From Prionace glauca (lineage: Eukaryota > Chordata > Chondrichthyes > Carcharhiniformes > Carcharhinidae), in assembly GCA_037974335.1 (NCBI GenBank), contig CM075758.1, positions 20,602,254 to 20,632,253 on the forward strand: a DNA stretch of 30,000 nucleotides. The letters are read 5' to 3'. This document shows, piece after piece, positions 18,218-26,466 of this stretch. Each line of letters starts with the position of its first letter. The first letter of the stretch is position 1. The translations under genes were made by a program, and so were the position numbers. The notes under the pieces were generated by a model. It made no database searches. It had not been told where the DNA came from and saw only the letters and a program-made list of their open reading frames with translations.

Positions 18218-20068
18218 ATTAGAAGGATGGGTTAGTCAATTTGCTGACGACACCAAAGTCGGAGGAGTTATAGACAGTGAGGATGGATGTTACAGTTTGC
18301 AGAGGGACACAGATAAGCTGCAGAGCTGGGCCGAGAGGTGGCAAATGGATTTTAATACGGAAAAGTGTGAGGCGATTCTCATTGGTAAGAGGAACAGGAG
18401 TACAGAATATAGGACTAATGGAAGGACAAGTAGTGTTGACGAGCAGAGAGATCTCGGGGTACATGTGCATAGCTCCCTGAAAGTTGGCACCCAGGTTGAT
18501 AAGGTTGTTAAGAAGGCGTACGGTTTTATTGGTAGAGGGATTGAATTTCGGAGCCGTGAGATCATGTTACAACTGTACAAAACTCTGGTGCGGCCGCACT
18601 TGGAGCATTGCGTACATTTCTGGTCGCCGCATTATAAGAAAGATGTGGAAGCATTGGAAAGGGTGCAGAGGAGGTTTACCAGGATGTTGCCTGGTATGGT
18701 GGGAAGGTCTTATGAGGAAAGGACTTGAGGTTATTTTCATTGAAGAGAAGAAGGTTACGAGGTGACCTGATTGAGGCATACAAGATGATCAGGGGATTGG
18801 ATAGGGTGGACAGTGAAGGCCTTTTACCTGGGATGGTGACGGCTAACACGAGGGAGCATAGATTTAGAACATAGAACATAGAACATTACAGCGCAGAACA
18901 GGCCCTTCGGCCCACGATGTTGCGCCGACCAGTTACAAAACAATGACCCACTGGCCTAAACCAATCCCTTTTCATCCATAAACCTATCCACAGATCTCTT
19001 AAACGCCCCCAAACTAGGTGCTTTACAACTGCAGCTGGCAGGGCATTCCAGTCCCTCACCAACCTCTGGGTAAAGAACCTACCCCTGACATCTGTCCTAT
19101 AACTACCCCCCCTTAATTTAAAATCGTGCCCCCTCGTGCTAGCTTTCTCCATCCTAGGAAAAAGGCTATCACTATCTACCCTGTCTAAACCTCTAATCAT
19201 CTTATATGTTTCAATGAGATCCCCTCTTTAGCCGCCTTCTTTCCAGCGAAAATAACCCCAAATCTCTCAGTCTCTCCTCAGGATCTCCCCTCCATACCAG
19301 GCAACATCCTGGTAAACCTCCTCTGCACCCTCTCCAAAGCCTCTACATCCTTCCTGTAATGCGGGGTCCAGAACTGCACACAAAACTCCAAGTGTGGCCG
19401 CACCAGAGTTGTGTACAGTTGCATCATGACGCTGCGACTCCTAAATTCAATCCCCCTACCAATAAACGCCAAGACTCCGTATGCCTTCTTAACAACCTTA
19501 TCTACTTGATTCCCAACTTTCAGGGATCTATGTACACATACACCTAGATCCCTCTGCTCCTCCACACTATTCAAAGTCCTCCCTTTAGCACTATACTCAA
19601 CACATCTGTTATTCCTACCGAAATGAATTACCTCACACTTCTCCACATTAAACTCCATCCGCCACCTCTCAGCCCAGCTCTGCAACCTTTCTAAGTCATC
19701 CTGCAAACTATGACACCCTTCCTCACAATCTACCACACCTCCGACTTTGGTGTCATCAGCAAACTTACTAATCCACCCAACTATACCCTCATCCAGATCA
19801 TTAATAAAAATTACAAACAGCAGTGGCCCCAAAACAGATCCCTGAGGCACACCACTCGTAACCGAACTCCATGACGAATATTTACCATCAACCACCACCC
19901 TCTGTCTCCTATCTGCTAGCCAATTCCTGATCCAATTACCTAGATTAAATTGAGGGGTGGTAATTATAGGACGGATGTCAGAGGTAGGTTCTTCACTCAG
20001 AGGGTAGTAAGGGCGTGGATTGCCCTGCCTGCAGCTGTTGTGGACTCGCCAACTTTCAGGGTTCCATT
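18218..20068 (+). repeat. CR1-like LINE relic fragment A (unit 4), split by a later LINE
   Basis: Parts 18218-18866 and 19944-20068. The left end is as complete as in unit 3 (the FADDTK-equivalent region is present). It shares CATTGCGTACATTT and GAAGGTTACGAGGTG with unit 2. A 143-codon open stretch (18297-18728) is LINE sequence, not a host gene. Confidence 0.87.
18867..19943 (-). repeat. CR1-like LINE nested in fragment A (unit 4)
   Basis: Same insertion, same site and same 5' truncation point as 6059-7136, so it is inherited by duplication. Here the RT C-terminal frame is broken by small indels near 19018, 19229 and 19277, and is open from about 19950 down to 19278 (SGVPQGSVLGPLLF and FADDTKVGG intact). 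The unit 2 copy is open in the same places. Confidence 0.9.
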
Positions 20069-20272
20069 CCATTCCATTTCCCATTCCATTTTCTGTGGAG
20101 CCTCACTCTCGACCTGAGCTCAGAGGAGAAATGCCTACAAGCTGATGACACGTTTGCGAAACACGGACTTATTGTCTATTTTTAACACAAGCCTTCGAAA
20201 GCCCGTAAAAGTTGGCCAACCAGATTTAATGGACAAAACAAGCTGCTCTCGGGACATTGGACAACCACCAAT

Positions 20273-20618
20273 GGGCGGCACGGTAGCACAGTGGGTTAGC
20301 ACTGCTGCTTCACAGCTCCAGGGTCCTGGGTTCGATTCCCGGCTCGGGTCACTGCCTGTGTGGAGTTTGCACATTCTCCTCGTGTCTGCGTGGGTTTTCT
20401 CCGGGTGCTCCGGTTTCCTCCCACAGTCCAAAGATGCGCGGTTTAGGTTCATTGGCTATGCTAAAATTGCCCCTTAGTGTCCTGGGATGTGTAGGTTAGA
20501 GGGATTAGCAGGTAAAATGTGTAGGGATATGGGGATAGGGTCTGGGTGGGATTGTGTTCGGTGCAGACTCGATGGGCCGAAGGGCCTGTTTCTGCACTGT
20601 AGGGTTCTAGGGTTCTGT
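20273..20618 (+). repeat. tRNA-derived SINE, unit 4 copy
   Basis: Same position as in the other units. A and B boxes and the conserved central block are intact, and the tail reads TTCTAGGGTTCTGTG. TAATGGACAAAACAAGCTGC upstream is shared with unit 3. Confidence 0.85.
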
Positions 20619-20981
20619 GCTGGTTCTACCCCACCCCCACCCATTGAAGGGCAAAGGATCTATAATGTATTCATGCTCATAACTGTCAGCCCACACTTCC
20701 AACCGGTGTCACAAACCGTTCATGGGATGCGGGCATCTTGTATTCTCCGGCTTGGGAAATGCAGGTGAGGGTTTTACATTGCCACAGCCATGGGCCTGCT
20801 GGGTGTCAGAGTGACAGTGGGGATGGGGACATGGGAGTGGTTCGCCATTGTGGATTAGGCCCCTGCCATGAGCAGAGTGTCACACATCCCCCTTTCCTGC
20901 CGCCCTGCCCTAGCCGGGGGTAGAATAAGCTCCACTGTGGGTCCGAGCTACCTCGGGTGGGAGAGCTCAGGGTCGTGGAGA

Positions 20982-21020
20982 AGTTTTTGACACAGCCCTG
21001 CCCCCCTTTGGATCAGTGTG
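20982..21020 (-). other. 23-spacer recombination signal sequence of V-A4
   Basis: Heptamer CACACTG (21014-21020), 23-base spacer (20991-21013), nonamer TCAAAAACT (20982-20990), minus strand. The last nonamer base differs from the other V-A copies. Confidence 0.91.
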
Positions 21021-21991
21021 ATCACTAGCAGCGCAGTAATAAGCTGCAGTATGGCTCCGATCCACGCTCAGTATTGTCAGGCTGCAGGATTTGAGGTCGG
21101 TTCTGGTGGCTTGGAACCTCTCGGAGAAGCCACCCTCAGGTCTGGGCTCGGAGCCGAGGATCGTGGCGACTATCAGCTGCAAACCCGCTCCGGCCTCCTG
21201 ACGGTACCAGTTCATGTAGCTCTCGCTAGTGTCGTTCTGGTAACAGTGCATCTCCGCAACCTTCCCCCTCACAAGGGACAAACGGGCCGGCCATTGAGAA
21301 ACCAGAGCACTCCTGCAGCCAACTGGAGAGGAATATGAGGAACAGAAGGGAGCAAACATTAAATGTTAAAGTAAGAGTACAGCCAAAGTCCCATCAAATT
21401 CAAGATTACCGCCGTACTCGCTTTGCCCGTTTCTGCCTCTTCAAACTTCTGACAGTAGAGTGTCCATTAATCCCACCTCCATGTTCTTCGCCAGGAGATC
21501 AGGAAATATTTTGCATTGAGGAAATGCTACATGTGTCTCGTTAGCAACCTGGAACTGCAATTATTATCCAGCCTGTGCGGAGCACGGGTATTCATAAGAA
21601 CATAAGAAATAGGAGCAGGAGTGGGCCATCTAGCCCTACGAGCCTGCCCCGCCATTCAATAAGATCATGACTGATCTGAAGTGGATCAGTTCCACTTTCC
21701 CGCTTTCTCCCCATAACCCTGAATTTCCCTGTCTATCAGAAACCTACCTACCCGTGTCTTAAATATATTCAGCGAGGCAGCCTCCACCACTTCAATGGGG
21801 ACATCAACATTCCCACCCAAAGATCTCAAACTTAACGCAACGAGAAATCGTTCTAACTGAGTCAAAAATTCCTACCGGAACAAGAACGAGATTGTCAAAA
21901 GAGATTGAGGTTGACCCAATGGATCACACTGGGATGGGTGCTAACCTGGGAGCAGCAGCAACACTAAGTGTGTGAGAAGAGGAGGGCTCAT
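21021..21991 (-). CDS. TCR variable segment V-A4 (TRBV-like), two exons
   Basis: Leader exon 21946-21991 (MSPPLLTHLVLLLLP, as in V-A3), V exon 21021-21322, same splice junctions. Open frame with both Ig cysteines and the Trp. The changes are ARLSLV for AHLSLV, YMNWYRQ for YMYWYRQ (next to CDR1) and SERF for SESF. Looks functional. Confidence 0.88.
21593..21798 (-). repeat. CR1-like LINE 3' end in the V-A4 leader intron
   Basis: Equivalent of 2157-2362, inherited with the cassette; minor differences only (for example GATCATGACTGATC). Confidence 0.86.
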
Positions 21992-22142
21992 GACGCAGTC
22001 ACTTCACACTCCAGTCAACTTTGCAAGTGCCTTATTCTTCCCCGAACTGCAAAGATATCGCCCCGCAACGCGATCTTGGTCTGACGGTGGAAATTGCGTC
22101 ATTTGAGAGCAGCAAATGTAACGCCCCTCTCTTTGAAGAACA

Positions 22143-22370
22143 GAACATAAGAACATAAGAACTAGGAGCAGGAGTCGGCCATCCAGCCCTTCGAGCCTGC
22201 CCCGTCATTCAATAAGATCATGGCTGATCGGAAGTGGATCAGTCCCACTTTCCCGCTTTCTCCCCTTAATTCCCCTGTCTATCAGAAACCCTATCTACCC
22301 GAGACTTCAATATATTCAGCGAGGCAGCCTCCACCACTTCAACGGGCAGAGAATTCCAGAGATTCACCAC
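22143..22370 (-). repeat. CR1-like LINE 3' end upstream of V-A4
   Basis: Equivalent of 2707-2934. Reads AAGAACTAGGAGC in place of AAGAAATAGGAGC; otherwise the same, with the CRE-like ATTGCGTCA retained upstream of V-A4. Confidence 0.85.
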
Positions 22371-22676
22371 AGGACTTCCTGAAAGCCTTTGGGAAGCAAG
22401 TTCTCATGTCTACTCTGAGGAAGATGATTGAGTAGATCGGAGATAGAAAACAGGTGGAAGGTTAACGGTGAAAGAGAAGGAGCCGTCTGATTTATTGAAC
22501 AGTTCACTCAATGCCCTGTTTTGTTTTTTTTTGGGGGGGGGGCAACATGAAGAGGGTGGGTTTTTATTTCAGTCTGTGAGACTCCATTGGTCTGGAACAT
22601 GGACTCAGCGCCAGCCGGCTGCTGCTGCCACCTGGTGACGGAGTCTGAATCCTGCCTTCGAAAGGCCAACACGTCA

Positions 22677-22715
22677 CTTTTTTGTCATTGCAGGCTCGCT
22701 ATCTCACACACTGTG
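22677..22715 (-). other. 23-spacer recombination signal sequence of V-B4
   Basis: Heptamer CACAGTG (22709-22715), 23-base spacer (22686-22708), nonamer ACAAAAAAG (22677-22685), minus strand. The flank AACACGTCAC is shared with unit 2. Confidence 0.93.
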
Positions 22716-23575
22716 CGTACTTACAGGCGCAGAAGTAGACGGCGGAATGTGAGGCAGCCGCGTTCCTCAGGGTGAGAGTGAACAGCGTATTGCTGGGTCG
22801 CTTGGCCGAGAAGTAGTCGGCGGTGTAGTTATTGACCGACCCTTCCCCAGCGGAGGAGAACAGAGCTTCCATTGCCCGGTTTGATTTCTGAATGTACCAG
22901 AGCATGTTGGGGTAGGCAGTATTAACCAAAGTGCAGTCCAGCGTCACCGATTCCCCTGCTGCGACCGAGACGATAGAAGGGGACTGTTTCACGTGAGAGG
23001 CGAGTGTACCTGGTCAGGGGAACATTGAGGGCATCAACAATTTTTATCAATGAGATGTGTAAGAAAGAATACGTTTAAAGAAAAACCCAACACTGACATA
23101 GCTCTCTATTGCAACCTCATGACATTTCACAGAGCTTTCCCACCCAATGTTTCATTTCTAAATTAATGCCACTGCTAATATGAGGTGCAGCAAACTTGCG
23201 GATGCCAGTAATACTCTAGTGGGGCAGTGTCCGGAGGGGGGTTTGTATGGGTTGACACACGGGGCCAGAGAAGACAAACTGTTTCCAGTTCCCTGAGTAG
23301 GTTTGTGGAACCGCTTCCAATTCCCTCGGATCTGCCTAACATTACACCAGAATATAGTTGCTCGTAAACTGCGTGGTTCCTGCAAACAGCGACCCCGCCC
23401 CCCCCCCCCCCCCCCCCCGGGAGTAATTTCAATGATTTTTTCTTTGACTCCACTGTCAGGGCGCCACCACCGACCCAAACTGAAATGAGGATGCGTTATT
23501 CCACTCCCGCTGTGACATTAACTCACTGGTCAGAAATGCGGACATCCAGATGAGATAGCACGGTTGCGGCAACAT
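22716..23575 (-). CDS. TCR variable segment V-B4 (TRBV30-like), two exons
   Basis: Leader exon 23527-23575 (MLPQPCYLIWMSAFLT), V exon 22716-23009. CDR2 is LFSSAGEGS as in unit 2, and the end is AVYFCAC as in unit 1. Splice sites, RSS, both Ig cysteines and the Trp are all present. Probably functional. Confidence 0.87.
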
Positions 23576-23736
23576 GGTCTTTATCTCGTTAGGCGCTGCT
23601 CGGATGTACGAACGGGGTTTTGTCACTCAGCACTTTTGAAGGTTCTTGCCGAGAGAAGGGAGGGTTCTGCATGGCAGGAACTTGCAAATGTCACTTCCTG
23701 CAGTAGCACACCCCATCCTCTTACCTTCCTCAGTAA

Positions 23737-24103
23737 ATTATAAGACCCTGGTCAGACCCCACTTGGAGTACTGTGCGCAGTTCTGGTCGCCTCACTACAG
23801 GAAGGATGTGGAAGCTATTGAGAGGGTGCAGAGGAGATTGTGGCCTGGACTGGGAGGCATGCCTTATGAGGATAGGTTGAGGGAGCTGGGACTCTTCTCC
23901 CTGGAGAGATGAAGGTTGAGAGGCGACCTGATAGAAGTTTATAAAATGTTGAGAGGAATAGATAGGGTGGACTCTCAGAGGCTATTTCCCCGGGGCTGAA
24001 ATGGTCGCTACGAGAGGACACAGATTTAAGGTGCGGGGAGGGAAGTACAGAGGTGATGTTAGGGGTAAGTATTTCACTCAGAGGGTGGTGAGTGAATGGA
24101 ATC
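23737..24103 (+). repeat. CR1-like LINE relic fragment B (unit 4, longer form)
   Basis: Begins as in units 1-3 but continues beyond their breakpoint: GTTGAGAGGAATAGATAGGG, then sequence equivalent to LFPRG, FKVRGGKYRGDVRGKYFTQ and VVSEWNRL. There is no GT/GA repeat here. This looks like the state before the cassette junction formed, so unit 4 is the likely original right-hand unit. Confidence 0.85.
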
Positions 24104-24180
24104 GGTTGGACTAAAACCTGGTGTTGTCAGACTTTTTACTGTGTTTACGCCAGTCCAACGCCAGCATACCCACATAATGT
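24104..24180. repeat. Short interspersed element with GTTGGACT/AGTCCAAC ends
   Basis: About 75 bases reading GGTTGGACTAAAACCTGGTG ... TACGCCAGTCCAACGCCAGC and ending near CCCACATAAT. GTTGGACT and AGTCCAAC are inverted repeats about 45 bases apart. It resembles a very common short motif that I associate with elasmobranch non-coding DNA, from memory and not checked. It abuts LINE fragment B on one side and the last codons of V-C on the other, where an RSS would be expected. Confidence 0.5.
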
Positions 24181-24436
24181 CCACACTACAAGCGCAGAAG
24201 TAGACAGCGGCGTAAGATGGGGCGACGGCGATGATGTTCAGAGTGAAGGAGGTTTGGCTGGGCCTCTCGGCCTCCAAAGACTCGGATGTGTAACTTTTAA
24301 CATCAGCTGCAGCTCCAGCAGAGGAGAACAGAGCTTCCATTGCCCGGCCTCGCTGTTGCCTGTACCAGTACATCGTGCTGTAATCAGTATTTGTCAGCGT
24401 GCATCTGAGTGTTGTCGAGTCTCCCACCTCCTCTAA
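24181..24436 (-). pseudogene. TCR variable segment V-C, truncated relic
   Basis: The minus strand encodes an Ig V domain from late framework 1 onward: LEEVGDSTTLRC (first Cys), STMYWYRQQRGRAMEALF (core Trp and a framework 2 like that of V-B), CDR2 around SSAGAAADVK, SLEAERPSQTSFTLNI, and AAVYFCACS with the second Cys. It is clearly kin to V-B (RAMEALFSSAG and the CAC end) but well diverged. Framework 1 stops at about 24436, where a LINE 5' end begins. No leader exon is found, and the RSS position is occupied by the short element at 24104-24180. The V frame itself is open, so the loss is at both ends. It cannot rearrange as it stands. Confidence 0.82.
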
Positions 24437-24507
24437 CCTAATTATAAGTGTGGGGGAAGTTTTATTTTTAATACTTTTTATTTTTTCTGCTGGTAATTGC
24501 TTCAGGG

Positions 24508-25431
24508 ATGGCAGTTCAGGCAGTGGGCTGCATCTCCTGTGGGATGTATGTGGTGAGGGAATCTAGTAGTGTTTCAGGTGATTTTACTTGTGGGAAGTGT
24601 GTTCGATTGCAGCTTCTGGAGGAGCGTGTCAAGGAGCTGGAGGTGGAGTTAGAGGAACTCCCTATAATTCGGGAGGCAGAGGTGGAAATTGATAGGAGTT
24701 ATAAGGAGATAGTCACTCCTAGAAATGAGTCTTGGGTCACTGCCAGGAAGAGGGCAAAGAAGCAATCGGGGGGACAAACCCTTGGGGCTGTTCCCCTCCA
24801 AAATAGGTTTTCGGTCCTGGAGGCTACATTTGAGGAGGAATCAACTGGGGATAGCCAAAGGGAGCAGGTCTCTGGGGGTGAGCCTAGTGTGAAAGCTCAG
24901 GTGGTTAGGGGCTGTAAAAGATTGGGCCTCGTGATTGGGGACTCCACAGTTAAAGGGACAGATAAGAGAGTTGGAAGTACAGGTAGGGACTCAGGGCTGG
25001 TGTGTTGCCTGTCAGGGGCTGGGGTCCGGGATGTATCAGAAAGGGTAATCAGGACTCTTAAGGGAGAGGGAGATCAACCACAAGTTATAGTTCATGTGGG
25101 GACACATGACATAGGGAGGTTAAGGGAAGGGGATATTAAGCAGAGATTTATGGAGTTGGGGTGGAAGCTAAAGGCCAAGTCTGATAGAGTAGTTATCTCC
25201 GGACTCTTGCCTGTGCCACGGGATAGTTTAGAGAGGAATAGAGAGAGAGAACGTTTGAATTCATGGCTGAGGGGTTGGTGCAGGGGGGGCGGGTTCAGGT
25301 ACTTGAACAATTGGGGCTTATTCTGGGGTACGTGGGACCTCTATAAAAGGGATGGTCTACAGCTGAATCAGAGGGGGACCAATATCCTGGGGGGTAAATT
25401 TGCTAAGGCTATCCAGTTAGGTTTAAACTGA
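24508..25431 (+). CDS. CR1-like LINE ORF1: zinc-knuckle, coiled coil and SGNH-esterase-like domain
   Basis: An open frame of 307 codons. Residues 8-31 carry two CxxC pairs (C8, C11, C28, C31), probably a small zinc-binding fold. Residues about 33-60 are acidic and heptad-like (LQLLEERVKELEVELEEL), probably a coiled coil for ORF1 multimers. From about 135 there is an SGNH/GDSL-esterase-like domain, as known in CR1 ORF1: the nucleophile block GDSTVKG (Ser146), a block reading VIVHVGTHD (residues 193-201) where GxND is expected, SGLLPVP, and DGLQLNQRG (282-290) where DxxH is expected. With His for the oxyanion Asn and Gln for the catalytic His, hydrolase activity is doubtful. ATG at 24508 follows a short A/T-rich leader. 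It is intact while ORF2 is not. Confidence 0.85.
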   Translation: MAVQAVGCISCGMYVVRESSSVSGDFTCGKCVRLQLLEERVKELEVELEELPIIREAEVEIDRSYKEIVTPRNESWVTARKRAKKQSGGQTLGAVPLQNRFSVLEATFEEESTGDSQREQVSGGEPSVKAQVVRGCKRLGLVIGDSTVKGTDKRVGSTGRDSGLVCCLSGAGVRDVSERVIRTLKGEGDQPQVIVHVGTHDIGRLREGDIKQRFMELGWKLKAKSDRVVISGLLPVPRDSLERNRERERLNSWLRGWCRGGGFRYLNNWGLFWGTWDLYKRDGLQLNQRGTNILGGKFAKAIQLGLN

Positions 25432-25542
25432 TTCAGATTGGATCCTGAGTAGAGGGGTTGAAAGTGACGGGGGCATAGATGGGGACTGCAATGCACAGCA
25501 TCGCAGGGGTGGGGTTGAGCAGGGTTGCTCTGATGCAGAAAT
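25432..25542 (+). other. Inter-ORF stretch of the CR1-like LINE
   Basis: About 110 bases between the ORF1 stop and the inserted LINE piece. It looks like the CR1 inter-ORF/ORF2 start region but contains no recognisable domain. Confidence 0.5.
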
Positions 25543-25965
25543 CTAGCACGAGGGGGCATGGCCTTAAATTAAGGGGGGTAGTTATAGGACGGATATCAGG
25601 GATAGGTTCTTTACCCAGAGGGTCGTGAGGGATTGGAATGCCCTGCCTGCTGCAGTTGCAAATGCGCCTCCTTTGGGGGCATTTAAGAGATCCTTGGATA
25701 GGTTTATGGACAAAAAGGTTTAGGTTAGAGGGTCATTGCTTTGTAACTGGTCGTTCTGCTTTGGAGAGGATGCAGAGGAGGTTTACCAGGATGTTGCCTG
25801 GTATGGAGGGGAGATCCTATGAGGAGAGATTGAGAGATTTGGGGATAGGTTTATGGATGAAAAGGGATTGGTTTAGGCTAGTGGGTCATTGTTTTGTAAC
25901 TGGTCGGCGCAACATCGTGGGCCGAAGGGCCTGTTCTATGTTCTAATGTTCTATGTTCTATGCGT
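25543..25965 (+). repeat. Scrambled CR1-like LINE 3' piece (TTCTATG tail) nested between ORF1 and ORF2
   Basis: Equivalent to the 3' end of the LINE at 6059-7136, in plus orientation. The order is abnormal: 25543-25755 holds the ORF2 C-terminus and start of the 3' UTR (DRFMDKKV-equivalent, then GHCFVTGR). The sequence then jumps back to an earlier part of the element (ERMQRRFTRMLPGMEGRSYE, 25761-25840) and jumps forward again to the 3' UTR (MKRDWFRLVGHCFVTGRRN) and the tail GTTCTATGTTCTAATGTTC. The 3' UTR text therefore occurs twice. Confidence 0.83.
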
Positions 25966-26466
25966 ATACTTTAATGCGAGGAGTATTCGCAATAAACTGG
26001 ATGAACTTGCAGCGTGGATCAGTACTTGGGACTTCGATGTTGTGGCCATTTCAGAGACATGGATAGAGCAGGGGCAGGAATGGTTGCTGCAGGTCCCGGG
26101 GATCAAATGTTTTAGTCGGAGTAGAGGAGGAGGTAGGAGGGGGGGAGGGGTAGCATTATTGGTCAGGGATTGTATCACAGTGTCAGAGAGGAAGTTTGAT
26201 GAGGACTTGTCTGTTGAGGTAGTATGGGCGGAGATTAGAAATAGGAGAGGAGAGGTCACCCTGTTGGGAGTCTTTTATAGACCTCTAAAAGTTCTAGAGA
26301 GGTTGAGGAAAGGATTGCGGAGACGATCCGGGTTAGGAGTGAAAGTATTGGGGTAATTGTTATGGGGGATTTTAACTATACTAATATTGACTGGAATTGT
26401 TATAGCTCTAGCTCGTTAGAGGGGTCAGTTTTTGTACAATGCGTGCAGGAAGGTTTTTTAACTCAG
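25966..26466 (+). pseudogene. CR1-like LINE ORF2, endonuclease domain N-terminal part
   Basis: Encodes an APE-type endonuclease: FNARSIRNKLDELAAW (Asn of the first motif), DVVAISETW (catalytic Glu), RGGGVALLVRD, VTLLGVFYRP, and, in another frame from 26362, MGDFNYTNIDWN (the GDxN motif) to EGFLTQ. One frameshift lies between VFYRP (about 26280) and GDFN. The domain is then cut by the nested LINE and resumes at 27918 with the SDHN motif. The open frame that starts at 25889 begins inside the inserted piece, so its first residues are not native. Confidence 0.82.

Larger units (their letters stand above)
1..24103. repeat. Four-copy tandem cassette carrying paired TCR V segments (V-A and V-B)
   Basis: The same order of elements (LINE relic A, SINE, V-A, V-B, LINE relic B, GT/GA repeat) occurs four times in one orientation. 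Unit 1 is about 1-5525 (its left end is cut by the window), unit 2 about 5526-12365, unit 3 about 12366-18184 and unit 4 about 18185-24103. V-A start-to-start distances are 6636, 5889 and 6911 bases. The differences are explained mainly by a 1.08-kb LINE insertion in units 2 and 4 and by simple-repeat length. Copies look near-identical by eye, including SINE and LINE insertions at the same sites, so whole-cassette duplication is a more likely cause than repeated independent insertion. Unit 4 lacks the GT/GA repeat and its LINE relic B continues further, so it may keep the original right edge. Confidence 0.93.

Noticed and set aside
24121-24150. CACAGTA on the minus strand as an RSS heptamer for V-C
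   Set aside because: It lies inside the inserted short element, too far from the last V codon, and no nonamer lies 12 or 23 bases away.
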